Assembly (NCBI GenBank): GCA_020524525.2
Contig: CP129018.1
Span: 1,054,001-1,118,000, forward strand
Origin: Bacillus tianshenii
Lineage (GTDB): Bacteria > Bacillota > Bacilli > Bacillales > Bacillaceae_N
DNA length: 64,000 bases
Direction: 5' to 3'
Position 1 is the stretch's first letter. The number at the start of each line of letters is the position of its first letter. Both the position numbers and the translations under genes were made by a program. The notes under the pieces were generated by a model. It did not search any database. It saw only the letters and a program-made list of their open reading frames with translations, and was not told the origin of the DNA. Below, in pieces: positions 1 through 9,431 of the stretch.

Positions 1-1
1 T

Positions 2-3000
2 GAGCAATCAGCACGGTCAATCCGCGGTTCGAAGATGGAGGACATTATTTTTGCCGGAAGTGACGACCGCCGCGCATTAAACGTTGCAGATGTGACGATT
101 ACACTTGAGAATGAAGACGGCTTTTTGCCTGTCGATTATTCTGAGGTTAGTATTACGCGCCGTGTGTACCGTTCAGGTGAAAGTGAGTTTTTAATTAATA
201 AACAAGCATGCCGCTTGAAAGATATTATTGATTTGTTTATGGACTCTGGCCTCGGTAAAGAATCATTTTCGATTATCGGGCAAGGCAGGGTTGAAGAAAT
301 TTTAAGCAGTAAGGCAGAAGACCGCCGCAGTATCTTTGAAGAAGCTGCTGGTGTGTTAAAGTATAAGCTTCGTAAGCGGAAAGCAGAAATGAAGCTTGCT
401 GAAACACAGGAGAACCTTTACCGCGTAGAAGATATTTTACATGAGATCGAAGGGCAGCTTGAGCCGTTAAAAATACAAGCATCGATTGCAAAAGATTACA
501 TAGCTAAAAAAGAAGAGCTTGAGCAAATTGAAGCGGCATTAATTGTCCATGAAATTGAAACACTGCATGAAAAATGGCAGGCTAAGCTAAAGGAATTCGA
601 AATAAATAAAGATAAAGAGCTGGAGCTTTCGACACGCTTGCAGAACGGTGAAGCGGCCATGACAAAAATGCGTGATGACATTCAAGCGTTAGATGAATCG
701 ATCAATGAACTACAAGAGGTGCTGCTTTCCACAAGTTCGGAACTAGAAAAGCTTGAAGGAAAGAAGCAAGTTCTCCAAGAGCGCAAGAAAAATGCGGAAG
801 CAAATCGAATGCAACTGAAGAAAAAAATCACTGAAGATGAAGCAAAGCTTGAAAAGTATAACGTCGAGCTTTCTGATAAAGGAGAAGACCTCAAGCAACA
901 AAAGCAGCACTTACAGCAGGAAGAAGCGGAGCTTTCTAGACTGCAAAACGAACTTGCGAAGGTCTCAGAAAACATTGAAGAACAAATTGAAGAGCTGAAA
1001 AGTGAATACATCGAGTACTTAAATGAGCAAGCATCTTTAAATAATGAACGAACGAATATCGAAAATCAGCTCCAACAGCAGGGCAATAAGAAAACACGGC
1101 TCAGCCAAGGCAATGAGCAATATTTAGAGCAACGTAAAACTATTCAGCAGCGCAAAGAAGCGCTTAAGACAAGCCTAAAGAAAAAGCAGGAGCAGCTAAC
1201 GAGTGAGCAAGAACAATACCAATCACTTCAGCAGAAGCATACTGCATTGCGTGATGAGTATGAGAACAAACAGTCACAGCTTTATAAAGGCTATCAATAT
1301 GTTCAGCAAACACGTTCACGTAAACAAATGCTTGAAGAAATGCAGGAAGGCTATGCAGGCTTTTTCCAAGGTGTCAAAGAAGTATTAAAAGCGAACCTGC
1401 CTGGAATGTGTGGGGCAGTGGCTGAGTTAATTTCAGTTGACAAAGGATACGAAACGGCGCTTGAAACCGCATTAGGCAGCGCGATGCAGCATGTTGTCGT
1501 GGAAACGGAAAAGGATGCCCGCACAGCAATTGGGTATTTGAAGAAGAACCGCGGCGGACGTGCCACGTTCTTGCCGCTTTCGGTCATACGCGGGCGACGT
1601 ATGAATGAAGGGCAAATCAATATGCTAAGACGTTCTGAGGCCTTTGTCGGAATTGCCGCTGAGCTAACAAACTATGAAGCTCGCTATGAAGAAATTGTGT
1701 ACAGCCTGCTTGGAACAGTTGTAATCGCCAAAGACTTAAGAGGGGCAAATGAGTTAGCTCGTCAGCTTAATCAGCGCTACCGGATTGTGACGCTTGAAGG
1801 TGATGTGGTTAACCCAGGCGGCTCAATGACAGGCGGCGCTTCAAAGCAAAAGTCGCCATCTCTTTTAAGCCGCCAACGGGAGCTTGAAACACTCACCGCA
1901 CAGCTTGCTGAAATGGAACGGAAAACGGAAAAGCTAGAAGCACATGTCCAACAGTTGAAAGACGATAGTAAAGTGAATGAGAAGATGCTCGAAACGAAGC
2001 GGGCGAATTTAGAACAGCTTCGATTTGATGAGCAGTCCCTCATGTCAGATATTCGTGAAATTGAGCTTGAAGAGAAAAATGTCAATGAACATTTAACCTT
2101 ATATGATAGAGAAATGTCTTCCTATAAAGAAGACGAACAAGCGTTAAAGCAAAGACAGACAGCTATCGATAAAAAGCTTGTAAATGTTCGTGCAAGGCTT
2201 TCAGCGCTCGAGGAAGAAATTAATACATTAACCGAAAAGAAAAAAGCACAAGAAGCATCAAAGGAAACATTACAGGAGCAAGTAACAGAGCTGAAGGTGC
2301 ATACAGCAAGAAAGCGTGAAGCACTGCAGGCAGCAAAGCAGGCATATGAGCGCCTGCAAGAAGAGGCAACAGCAACAGCTCAGTCTTTAACAGAAGCGAA
2401 AGAAGATATTCAGCTGCTTGATGATGAAATGAATGCAAGCCACTCAGGTGAAAGCAAGCTGTCGGTCGATATTCGACAATCACAGCAGCAAAAGGAAAAA
2501 GCACTCCATTTAATTCAAACGAGACGTCAAGAACGTGTTGAATATCAAGGCAAGCTTGAGAACCATGAGCGCGAAATGAAGGAGCTGTCTCGTCAGCACA
2601 AAGGGTTTATTGAACAGCTGAAAGATGATGAAGTGAAAATCAACCGTCTAGATGTGGAGCTTGAAAACCGTTTGCAGCACTTAAGTGAAGAGTATGCGCT
2701 AACGTTTGAAGCTGCCAAAGCGAAGTACACATTAACGATGGAGGAAGAGCAAGCGCGTAAACAAGTCAAGCTGATTCGAATGTCCATTGATGAGCTCGGA
2801 AATGTTAACCTTGGTGCAATTGATGAGTATGAGCGGATTTCAGAACGTTTTACATTTTTACAGGAGCAGCGAGATGACCTTACCGAAGCAAAGACAACAC
2901 TGTATTCGGTGATTGATGAAATGGATGGTGAAGTGAAGAAGCGCTTTTCGAAATCCTTTAACGCGATTCAAGAGCAGTTTCAACAAGTATTCCGTGAGTT

Positions 3001-3412
3001 GTTTGGCGGTGGACGAGCGGATTTGCAATTAACTGATCCAAATGATTTACTTAATACTGGAATCGATATTGTCGCACAGCCGCCTGGAAAGAAACTGCAA
3101 AATCTTAACCTGCTTTCTGGCGGAGAACGGGCTTTAACAGCGATCGCCTTATTATTTGCCATTTTAAAGGTGCGTCCTGTGCCGTTTTGTGTGCTTGACG
3201 AAGTAGAGGCTGCCCTTGATGAAGCGAATGTGATTCGTTTTGCGGCCTATTTAAAGGAATTTAGCCGTGATACCCAATTCATCGTCATCACCCATCGAAA
3301 AGGAACGATGGAAAATGCGGATGTGCTCTATGGAGTAACAATGCAGGAGTCAGGTGTATCCAAGCTTGTTTCTGTACGATTAGAAGACTCGAAGCACCTT
3401 GTGCAGCAATAA
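2..3412 (+). CDS. smc: Chromosome partition protein SMC (5' end outside window)
   Basis: SMC is the ATPase of the condensin-like SMC-ScpAB complex, which compacts and segregates the nucleoid. The frame is open from base 2, and the first residues (EQSARSIRGSKMEDIIFAGS) match SMC shortly after the N-terminal Walker A, so roughly 45-50 codons are missing upstream. Long coiled-coil arms flank a hinge around residues 440-620 of the visible part (FLPLSVIRGRR, LEGDVVNPGGSMTGGA). The C-terminal head carries the ABC signature LSGGERAL, Walker B CVLDEVEAALDEAN and the switch motif ITHRKGTM. The C-terminus is complete. ftsY follows after 19 nt, as in B. subtilis. Confidence 0.97.
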   Translation, partial: EQSARSIRGSKMEDIIFAGSDDRRALNVADVTITLENEDGFLPVDYSEVSITRRVYRSGESEFLINKQACRLKDIIDLFMDSGLGKESFSIIGQGRVEEILSSKAEDRRSIFEEAAGVLKYKLRKRKAEMKLAETQENLYRVEDILHEIEGQLEPLKIQASIAKDYIAKKEELEQIEAALIVHEIETLHEKWQAKLKEFEINKDKELELSTRLQNGEAAMTKMRDDIQALDESINELQEVLLSTSSELEKLEGKKQVLQERKKNAEANRMQLKKKITEDEAKLEKYNVELSDKGEDLKQQKQHLQQEEAELSRLQNELAKVSENIEEQIEELKSEYIEYLNEQASLNNERTNIENQLQQQGNKKTRLSQGNEQYLEQRKTIQQRKEALKTSLKKKQEQLTSEQEQYQSLQQKHTALRDEYENKQSQLYKGYQYVQQTRSRKQMLEEMQEGYAGFFQGVKEVLKANLPGMCGAVAELISVDKGYETALETALGSAMQHVVVETEKDARTAIGYLKKNRGGRATFLPLSVIRGRRMNEGQINMLRRSEAFVGIAAELTNYEARYEEIVYSLLGTVVIAKDLRGANELARQLNQRYRIVTLEGDVVNPGGSMTGGASKQKSPSLLSRQRELETLTAQLAEMERKTEKLEAHVQQLKDDSKVNEKMLETKRANLEQLRFDEQSLMSDIREIELEEKNVNEHLTLYDREMSSYKEDEQALKQRQTAIDKKLVNVRARLSALEEEINTLTEKKKAQEASKETLQEQVTELKVHTARKREALQAAKQAYERLQEEATATAQSLTEAKEDIQLLDDEMNASHSGESKLSVDIRQSQQQKEKALHLIQTRRQERVEYQGKLENHEREMKELSRQHKGFIEQLKDDEVKINRLDVELENRLQHLSEEYALTFEAAKAKYTLTMEEEQARKQVKLIRMSIDELGNVNLGAIDEYERISERFTFLQEQRDDLTEAKTTLYSVIDEMDGEVKKRFSKSFNAIQEQFQQVFRELFGGGRADLQLTDPNDLLNTGIDIVAQPPGKKLQNLNLLSGGERALTAIALLFAILKVRPVPFCVLDEVEAALDEANVIRFAAYLKEFSRDTQFIVITHRKGTMENADVLYGVTMQESGVSKLVSVRLEDSKHLVQQ

Positions 3413-3431
3413 TGTGGAAGGATAGGTGAAC

Positions 3432-4436
3432 ATGAACTTTTTTAAGAAATTAAAAAACAAAATTACACAAAAGACTGATGATGTAACAGAGAAATTTAAG
3501 GATGGATTAACGAAGACGCGTGATACGTTTTCAGGCAAAGTAAACGAACTTGTCTCACGCTACCGTAAAGTCGATGAGGAGTTTTTCGAAGAGCTTGAAG
3601 AAATTTTAATTGGGGCAGATGTCGGTGTTAATACCGTAATGGAGCTTATTGATGTGTTAAAGGATGAAGTGAAGCTCCGTAATATTCAAGACCCGCGTGA
3701 AGTACAAGAAGTTATTTCTGAAAAGCTCGTTGAAATGTTTCATGTCGATGAAGAGGAAGAGCGCGACTTAAATATCCAAGAAAATGACTTAACAGTCGTC
3801 CTGATTGTCGGCGTTAATGGTGTTGGGAAGACAACAACAATCGGAAAAATGGCACATAAGCTTAAGCAGGAAGGCAAATCTGTCCTGCTTGCAGCTGGTG
3901 ATACATTCCGTGCAGGTGCGATTGACCAGCTTGGCGTATGGGGCGAGCGTGTTGGTGTAGATGTAATCAAGCATAGTGAAGGCTCAGACCCAGCTGCTGT
4001 TGTGTTTGATGCTGTCAAAGCTGCTCAATCCCGCAAAGCAGATGTTCTTCTATGCGATACAGCTGGACGCTTGCAAAATAAAGTAAACTTAATGAAAGAA
4101 CTTGAAAAAGTAAAACGCGTCATTTCACGTGAAATTCCAAATGCTCCACATGAGGTTTTGCTTGTTCTTGATGCAACAACTGGGCAAAATGCGATGAACC
4201 AAGCGAAGCAATTCAAGGAAGCAACAGATGTATCAGGCATCGTGCTTACAAAGCTTGACGGTACAGCAAAAGGTGGCATCGTGCTTGCAATTCGCCATGA
4301 AATGCAAACCCCAATTAAGTTTGTCGGCCTTGGCGAAGGTGTCGAAGACCTACACGAATTTGACCCAGAGCGCTTCGTATACGGCCTGTTCTCTAATATT
4401 ATGGATGAACAGGATCGTGACGAGGAAGAAGAATAA
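3432..4436 (+). CDS. ftsY: Signal recognition particle receptor FtsY
   Basis: FtsY is the SRP receptor GTPase that docks Ffh-ribosome complexes at the SecYEG translocon. The protein has about 334 residues, close to the 329 of B. subtilis. It has an N-terminal helical N-domain and a G-domain with the P-loop [13 protein letters not shown], the DTAGR switch motif, and [10 protein letters not shown] for guanine recognition. The ATG is preferred over the in-frame GTG six bases earlier because the AAGGA ribosome site is then properly spaced. The long acidic A-domain of proteobacterial FtsY is absent, as is usual in Bacillus. Confidence 0.97.
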   Translation: MNFFKKLKNKITQKTDDVTEKFKDGLTKTRDTFSGKVNELVSRYRKVDEEFFEELEEILIGADVGVNTVMELIDVLKDEVKLRNIQDPREVQEVISEKLVEMFHVDEEEERDLNIQENDLTVVLIVGVNGVGKTTTIGKMAHKLKQEGKSVLLAAGDTFRAGAIDQLGVWGERVGVDVIKHSEGSDPAAVVFDAVKAAQSRKADVLLCDTAGRLQNKVNLMKELEKVKRVISREIPNAPHEVLLVLDATTGQNAMNQAKQFKEATDVSGIVLTKLDGTAKGGIVLAIRHEMQTPIKFVGLGEGVEDLHEFDPERFVYGLFSNIMDEQDRDEEEE

Positions 4437-4508
4437 ACAAGACGAAAAAGCGGCTGGGCCAGAATTTGTTACAGAAAAGATGAACAAGGAAACATAAAAT
4501 GGATAAGC

Positions 4509-4648
4509 TGTAGCGTAGTCAACATACGTAGACTCCTGTGGGAACAGCACGAGTCCGAAGGCCCCGCAGGAAAGCGGTCTTTGCTTTCTGAGGAGACTGA
4601 GGCCGTGCCCGCGGAAAGCGAAGTATGTTGACGGAGCGGTACTACATT
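4509..4648. repeat. Structured intergenic repeat element (hairpin)
   Basis: This is a non-coding stretch in the 418-bp gap between ftsY and ylxM. It is bounded by a perfect 10-bp inverted repeat (GTCAACATAC at 4518-4527, GTATGTTGAC at 4623-4632), and pairing extends imperfectly outward (TGTAG/CTACA). The interior is G+C-richer than its surroundings and carries motifs such as GACTCCTGTGGGA and CCCGCGGAAAGCGA. I recall these from repeated elements in many Bacillaceae intergenic regions, but copy number cannot be seen here. No open frame or ribosome-binding site is associated. Confidence 0.7.
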
Positions 4649-4664
4649 TGTTGCTATATATGAT

Positions 4665-4692
4665 AACCCGGTCAATGAAATGTTCGGGTTTT
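4665..4692 (+). terminator. Probable terminator after ftsY
   Basis: A short stem AACCCG/CGGGTT with a 14-nt loop is followed by a T-run. The stem is weak, but the position upstream of the ylxM promoter fits the end of the smc-ftsY transcript. Confidence 0.5.
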
Positions 4693-4780
4693 CATTAGGT
4701 GAAATTCTTTTATACCAGACCTCTTTTCATCAAATAAAGGCTGGAAAATTTGTTTTCAGGTAGAAGGTAAAGAAAAAAAC

Positions 4781-4809
4781 TTGACATATGCTTTAGGAAT
4801 TTGTATTAT
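4781..4809 (+). promoter_or_regulatory. Sigma-A promoter for ylxM-ffh
   Basis: The consensus -35 TTGACA is followed by a 17-bp spacer and -10 TATTAT. The predicted start is about 40 bases before the ylxM ATG. This is one of the best promoter matches in the window. Confidence 0.85.
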
Positions 4810-4854
4810 TGTTCATTGTAAAGGCATTTCACTTAACAAAGGGAGGATGCAGCG

Positions 4855-5187
4855 ATGCTTGAGAAAACAGAACGTATAAATTACTTGTTCGATTTTTATC
4901 AATCGCTGTTAACAGAGAAGCAGCGTAACTATATGTCGCTGTATTATTTGGATGATTTCTCTTTGGGTGAAATTGCTGAAGAATTCGAAGTGAGTCGTCA
5001 AGCGGTTTATGATAACATAAAACGGACGGAAGCAATGCTCGAACAGTATGAAGAGAAATTGCTTTTATTTAAAAGATTCCAGGAGCGCCAAACAATTGTC
5101 GCCAATCTAAAAGAGTTGGCAAAAAAAGAGCCTGTTTCAATAAAGGCGCTTTTGACAGAGATTGAAGCGCTTGAGAATTTAGATTAG
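4855..5187 (+). CDS. ylxM: YlxM/p13-like SRP-associated DNA-binding protein
   Basis: This 110-residue protein has the same length as B. subtilis YlxM and belongs to the UPF0122 family. A sigma-70 region-4-like helix-turn-helix lies around residues 20-60 ([20 protein letters not shown], then [16 protein letters not shown]). The family is linked to the SRP pathway by its constant position before ffh, and in streptococci YlxM modulates SRP GTPase activity. The ATG follows a GGGAGG ribosome site. It is co-transcribed with ffh, which begins 14 nt downstream. Confidence 0.95.
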   Translation: MLEKTERINYLFDFYQSLLTEKQRNYMSLYYLDDFSLGEIAEEFEVSRQAVYDNIKRTEAMLEQYEEKLLLFKRFQERQTIVANLKELAKKEPVSIKALLTEIEALENLD

Positions 5188-5201
5188 GGAGGGCGGCATA
5201 A

Positions 5202-6549
5202 ATGGCATTCGAAGGTTTAGCCGACCGACTGCAAAATACGATTCAGAAGATTCGTGGTAAAGGTAAAGTAACCGAAGATGACGTAAAGCAAATGATGCGT
5301 GAAGTCCGTCTAGCCCTATTAGAAGCTGACGTTAACTTTAAAGTTGTAAAAGACTTTATTAAACGCGTCAAAGAACGTGCCGTCGGCCCAGGAAGTCATG
5401 CAGAGCTTGACACCGGGTCAACAGGTTATTAAAGTCGTGCATGAAGAATTAGCAGCTTTGATGGGCGGCGAACAAAGTAAGATCGCTGTCAGCAACCGTC
5501 CGCCGACAGTGATTATGATGGTTGGTCTGCAAGGTGCAGGTAAAACGACGACTACCGGAAAGCTTGCAAACCTCCTTCGCAAAAAGCATAACCGTAAGCC
5601 TATGCTAGTGGCAGCAGACGTCTATCGTCCTGCGGCGATTAATCAGCTCGAAACACTTGGGAAGCAGCTTAGTTTACCGGTGTTTTCGTTAGGTGACAAG
5701 GTAAGCCCTGTCGAAATTGCAAAGCAAGCAATTGAGAAGGCGAAGGAAGACCATCACGACTATGTCATCATCGATACAGCAGGTCGTTTACATGTTGATG
5801 AAAAGCTGATGAATGAACTACAAGAAATCAAGGAAGTGACATCGCCTGATGAAATTTTCCTTGTTGTCGATGCAATGACTGGTCAAGACGCTGTCAATGT
5901 AGCTGAGAGTTTCAATGAGCAGCTTGAATTGTCAGGCGTTGTTTTAACGAAGCTTGATGGGGATACGCGCGGTGGTGCAGCATTGTCTGTACGTTCTGTT
6001 ACGGGAACCCCAATTAAGTTCGTCGGTATGGGCGAAAAGCTCGACCAGCTTGAAGATTTTCATCCAGAGCGGATGGCATCGCGTATTCTCGGCATGGGTG
6101 ATGTGATGACTCTTATTGAGAAGGCACAGTCCAATGTTGATGAAGAAAAAGCGAAAGAGCTTGAGCAAAAGATGCGCTCGATGTCATTTACGTTTGATGA
6201 CTTTCTTGAGCAGCTTGAACAAGTGCGTAACATGGGACCACTTGATGAGCTGATTAACATGATTCCCGGTGCAAATAAGATGAAGGGACTGCAAAACGCC
6301 CAAGTGGACGAAAAGCAGTTAACCTATGTCGAAGCGATTATTCAGTCAATGACGAAGGAAGAAAAGCAGCATCCGGAAATCATGAATGCAGGCCGCAAAA
6401 AGCGGATTGCAAAAGGTTCGGGCACATCCGTTCAGGAAGTGAACCGCCTTTTGAAACAATTTGAAGAAATGAAGAAAATGATGAAGCAGATGACGAATAT
6501 GCAAAAAGGTAAAAAGAAAAAAGGCGGAATGAAATTTCCGTTTATGTAA
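5202..6549 (+). CDS. ffh: Signal recognition particle protein Ffh, frameshifted as read
   Basis: Ffh is the SRP GTPase that binds 4.5S/scRNA and nascent signal peptides. As written, the frame stops at 5432 after an aberrant tail, and the rest continues one base later. Removing one C from CCC at 5387-5389 restores RAVGQEVMQSLTPGQQ, matching the family, and gives one protein of 448 residues (about 446 in B. subtilis). The G-domain has GLQGAGKTTTTGK, DTAGR and TKLDGDTRGG. The C-terminal M-domain is methionine- and lysine-rich. Ffh is essential, so a genuine null is unlikely and an extra base in the sequence is the simplest explanation. Confidence 0.93.
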
Positions 6550-6581
6550 CGCACTTTTTATCGTGTGTTAAAGATTTTTAC

Positions 6582-6611
6582 TTTACAAACTATGAATCGA
6601 TCTGCTAATAT
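6582..6611 (+). promoter_or_regulatory. Candidate sigma-A promoter for rpsP
   Basis: TTTACA, an 18-bp spacer and TAATAT lie in the 101-bp gap between ffh and rpsP. No strong terminator follows ffh, so this would add transcripts to read-through. Confidence 0.6.
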
Positions 6612-6650
6612 CTAGACTTGTGTGAAAATTATTCGGAGGTGTATGTAACA

Positions 6651-6923
6651 ATGGCAGTAAAAATTCGTTTAAAACGTATGGGTGCTAACAAAGCTCCTTT
6701 CTATCGTGTAGTAGTAGCTGATTCTCGTTCTCCTCGTGACGGACGTTTCATCGAGGAAATCGGAACATATAATCCGCTTAAACAACCAGCAGTTGTGAAT
6801 ATTGATGAAGAAGCGGCTCTTAAATGGCTTAAAGATGGTGCGAAACCTTCTGACACAGTACGCAACCTTTTCTCAAACGAAGGCATCATGGAGAAATTCC
6901 ACAACGCAAAGAATAGCAAGTAA
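6651..6923 (+). CDS. rpsP: 30S ribosomal protein S16
   Basis: S16 is a small 30S assembly protein. The product has 90 residues with the typical start [18 protein letters not shown] and the motif [19 protein letters not shown]. The ATG at 6651 is chosen over an upstream in-frame GTG because CGGAGGTG lies just ahead of it and the protein then matches the family length. It leads the rpsP-khpA unit and may share transcripts with ffh. Confidence 0.98.
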   Translation: MAVKIRLKRMGANKAPFYRVVVADSRSPRDGRFIEEIGTYNPLKQPAVVNIDEEAALKWLKDGAKPSDTVRNLFSNEGIMEKFHNAKNSK

Positions 6924-6937
6924 TACGTGGAGACTCT

Positions 6938-7174
6938 ATGAAAGAGCTGATTGAGACAATCGTACAATCGTTGGTCGATTATCCAGATGAAGTTGTTGTC
7001 ACGGAAGAAGAGAAAAGTGGGAGCACCACTTTCCACCTCTCCGTGCACAAAGAAGATATGGGCAAAGTAATCGGCAAACAAGGACGAGTTGCCAAAGCAA
7101 TTCGTACTGTTGTCTACGCCGCTGCATCGGCAGAGCAAAAACGCGTTCACGTTGAAATCGTGGACAAAAGCTAA
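6938..7174 (+). CDS. khpA: KH-domain RNA-binding protein KhpA (YlqC)
   Basis: This is a 78-residue single KH-domain protein with the RNA-binding GxxG loop (KVIGKQGRVAKAIR, residues about 44-57). In Firmicutes, KhpA partners with KhpB (Jag/EloR) to bind RNA and influence cell elongation and division. It lies 14 nt after rpsP with a modest GTGGAG ribosome site and is followed by a strong terminator, so it ends this transcript. Confidence 0.95.
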   Translation: MKELIETIVQSLVDYPDEVVVTEEEKSGSTTFHLSVHKEDMGKVIGKQGRVAKAIRTVVYAAASAEQKRVHVEIVDKS

Positions 7175-7192
7175 GTAGCGGAAAAAAGAAAG

Positions 7193-7222
7193 AAAGGGGG
7201 AGGGGTAACCTCTCCCTTTTTA
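7193..7222 (+). terminator. Intrinsic terminator after khpA
   Basis: The stem AAAGGGGGAGG/CCTCTCCCTTT is followed by a T-run (7217-7221). It is a strong rho-independent terminator closing the rpsP-khpA unit. Confidence 0.85.
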
Positions 7223-7230
7223 TTTCTTTT

Positions 7231-7556
7231 GGAAAAAGGGCGGAGCTCCACCCCTGGGGTTGTTGCTCTATCGATTAACAGCTTCATATGAAATAAGCGT
7301 AGCTCAAGGATAAGAGGATGTTTCGCTCACACCACTTTCATTAAGTTGTAAGGGAGCAAATTCGCGGGAGTGGAAAAAGGGCGGAGCTCCACGCAAAAAG
7401 GCTAGTGCTCTATCGATTAACAGCTTCATATGAAACAAGCGTTAGCTCAAGGATAAGAGGATGTTTCGCTCACACCGCTTTCATTAAGTTATCAGGAAGC
7501 AAATTCGCGGGAGTGGAAGAAGAGTGGAGCTCCAGACAGAATGCTAGTGTTCATCC
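7231..7556. repeat. Tandem direct repeat, two full ~142-bp copies plus a partial third
   Basis: Copy 1 spans 7231-7371 (141 bp) and copy 2 spans 7372-7514 (143 bp). A third, incomplete copy starts at 7515 and fades after about 40 bp. Each unit begins GGAAAAAGGGCGGAGCTCCA and contains the palindromes GGAGCTCC and TTCATATGAA, then GCTCAAGGATAAGAGGATG and TTTCGCTCACACC. The two full copies differ at a few positions and small indels. There is no plausible coding frame. The repeats fill the 462-bp gap between khpA and ylqD. Confidence 0.9.
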
Positions 7557-7636
7557 ACATAAATAAATGTTTCAAAGCTGAACTGCTCCAATGATTCGGA
7601 CATCTACTTAAACTCCTTATGATAACGGGGTGTATT

Positions 7637-8047
7637 ATGCAAATAATCAAATCCGTTTCGGTTAAACAAATTTTAACGGAAAAGACGAAAAAACAACTTC
7701 TTCATCAATTTCAAAAGCAGTGCGAAGAGCATCGCAGAGTTTGTGAGCAGCTTCGCTTTGAGGAGAAGAAATTGTTAAGACAGCATCGTGATAAGCGAGC
7801 GGCTGTCAATGAAAAGTTTGCAAACGAAATCAAAAGGCGTGAAGAGAAAGTCAAAGAATTAAGCTTTCAAATCGAACAACTACAAACATTACCTCTTGGA
7901 AGTGAACTAAAAGAAAGAGATGTGCAAACATTAGTAGACGTAGAGGTCGGAGCTGATTGGCAGCAGTTAATGAATGATGAAGTGATTGTCATCAAGGACG
8001 GCATTGTTCATGAAATTCGGCAGGCAGGAGGGCAGAAGAATGACTGA
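7637..8047 (+). CDS. ylqD: YlqD family protein
   Basis: This 136-residue protein of unknown function matches B. subtilis YlqD in its N-terminus ([15 protein letters not shown]) and genomic place. The N-terminal half is strongly charged and predicted coiled coil (residues about 20-75), and a small C-terminal domain ends [12 protein letters not shown]. The ATG follows the ACGGGGTG ribosome site, so an in-frame ATG 18 bases upstream is rejected. It overlaps rimM by 8 nt, which implies translational coupling to ribosome maturation genes. Confidence 0.9.
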   Translation: MQIIKSVSVKQILTEKTKKQLLHQFQKQCEEHRRVCEQLRFEEKKLLRQHRDKRAAVNEKFANEIKRREEKVKELSFQIEQLQTLPLGSELKERDVQTLVDVEVGADWQQLMNDEVIVIKDGIVHEIRQAGGQKND

Positions 8048-8555
8048 TTGGTTAAAAGTTGGTAAAATCGTTAACACACATGGAATTAGAGGGGAAATTC
8101 GCGTTATCTCTACGACAGATTTCCCACAAGAGCGTTACCAAGTTGGAAACACACTATCATTAGAACATCCAGAATTGAAAGAACGTCTCCCATTAACGGT
8201 CTCCTCTCATCGTCGGCATAAAAACTTTGATTTATTAAAGTTTGAAGGCTACGAAAATGTAAATGATGTAGAAGGGTTTAAAGGCGGCGTTTTAAAAGTA
8301 TCAAAAGAAGAGCTAAAAGAGCTGGATGAGAACGAGTTCTACTATCATGAAATTATCGGCTGTACTGTTGTGACTGAGGAAGGTGAAGAAATCGGCACCA
8401 TTAAAGAAATTATTTCTCCAGGCGCAAATGATGTATGGGTAGTCAAAAGAAAAAGCCAAAAAGACTTATTGCTTCCATACATTGAAGATGTCGTGAAAAA
8501 TGTTGACATCGACAAGCAGCTTGTGACGGTGCATTTGATGGAAGGGCTTGAATAA
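8040..8555 (+). CDS. rimM: 16S rRNA processing protein RimM
   Basis: RimM is an assembly factor that binds S19 and helps mature the 30S head. It has 171 residues, with an N-terminal RimM barrel ([20 protein letters not shown]) and a C-terminal PRC-barrel ([30 protein letters not shown]). The start is preceded by AGGAGGGC and overlaps the ylqD stop. trmD starts 2 nt after the stop, so ylqD-rimM-trmD is a tightly coupled unit. Confidence 0.97.
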   Translation: MTDWLKVGKIVNTHGIRGEIRVISTTDFPQERYQVGNTLSLEHPELKERLPLTVSSHRRHKNFDLLKFEGYENVNDVEGFKGGVLKVSKEELKELDENEFYYHEIIGCTVVTEEGEEIGTIKEIISPGANDVWVVKRKSQKDLLLPYIEDVVKNVDIDKQLVTVHLMEGLE

Positions 8556-8557
8556 CA

Positions 8558-9292
8558 ATGAAAATCGATGTATTAACGTTATTTCCTGACATGTTTAGCG
8601 GCGTGTTTGGACAGTCGATTTTACATAAAGCGCAGGAAAAAGGCGCTGTCACATATCGGACAGTGAACTTTCGAGATTACACGACTAACAAGCATCAAAA
8701 AGTGGATGATTACCCGTATGGTGGGGGAGCAGGGATGGTGCTGACTCCTCAGCCGATGTTTGATGCTGTAGAAGACTTAACGAAAGGTGCAGAAGCAAAA
8801 CCTCGTGTTGTGCTTATGTGTCCACAAGGTGAGCGTTATACCCAGAAGAAAGCAGAAGAACTAGCTAAGGAAGAGCACCTTATCTTTATTTGCGGTCATT
8901 ATGAAGGCTATGATGAACGAATTCGGGAGCACCTTGTAACAGATGAAATTTCAATTGGTGATTACGTGCTAACAGGCGGTGAACTTGCGTCAATGGTTAT
9001 TATTGATAGCGTCGTGCGCCTGTTGCCTGATGTACTAGGAAACGAAGTCTCACATCAAGATGATTCATATAGTTCAGGGTTGTTAGAACACCCTCAATAT
9101 ACGCGCCCTGCAGACTTTCGTGGGATGACTGTCCCGCAAGTTTTAATGTCAGGCAATCATGCAAAGATTAATGAGTGGCGACGCCAGCAATCCTTGAAAA
9201 GAACCTTTAATCGCAGGCCTGATCTATTGCAGGAGGCAGAACTTACCGAAGCTGATCGTTTATACGTTGAACGATTGAAAAAACAGCAGTAA
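8558..9292 (+). CDS. trmD: tRNA (guanine-37-N1)-methyltransferase TrmD
   Basis: TrmD makes m1G37 in tRNAs to prevent +1 frameshifting during translation. The protein has 244 residues of the SPOUT knot family. Visible motifs include [26 protein letters not shown] and [13 protein letters not shown], with the catalytic Asp in the conserved [14 protein letters not shown] region. It is the last gene before the independent rplS promoter. Confidence 0.98.
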   Translation: MKIDVLTLFPDMFSGVFGQSILHKAQEKGAVTYRTVNFRDYTTNKHQKVDDYPYGGGAGMVLTPQPMFDAVEDLTKGAEAKPRVVLMCPQGERYTQKKAEELAKEEHLIFICGHYEGYDERIREHLVTDEISIGDYVLTGGELASMVIIDSVVRLLPDVLGNEVSHQDDSYSSGLLEHPQYTRPADFRGMTVPQVLMSGNHAKINEWRRQQSLKRTFNRRPDLLQEAELTEADRLYVERLKKQQ

Positions 9293-9297
9293 ACGTC

Positions 9298-9326
9298 TTG
9301 CATGACTTTTCTAGATATGCTATGAT
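9298..9326 (+). promoter_or_regulatory. Sigma-A promoter for rplS
   Basis: TTGCAT, a 17-bp spacer and TATGAT begin 6 bases after the trmD stop. The predicted start leaves a leader of about 100 nt before rplS. Confidence 0.75.
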
Positions 9327-9431
9327 TAGGCTTGTGCTTAAGTGAAACGCACTTGAGCAATGAAAACGATGTTCCGCTGCAATGATCGAAAAAGCATTGA
9401 CAAGAACATTTGTTGGAAGGAGTTGAAAACG
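9327..9431 (+). ncRNA. Probable L19 leader (autoregulatory mRNA structure)
   Basis: The untranslated leader contains a 9-bp stem (GCTTAAGTG/CACTTGAGC around an AAACG loop, 9336-9358). A second domain pairs GTTC near 9370 with GAAC near 9403 and CAATG with CATTG. A structured rplS leader is known in Firmicutes as the L19 leader, and position plus folding fit it. Binding by L19 is inferred and not shown here. Confidence 0.6.
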
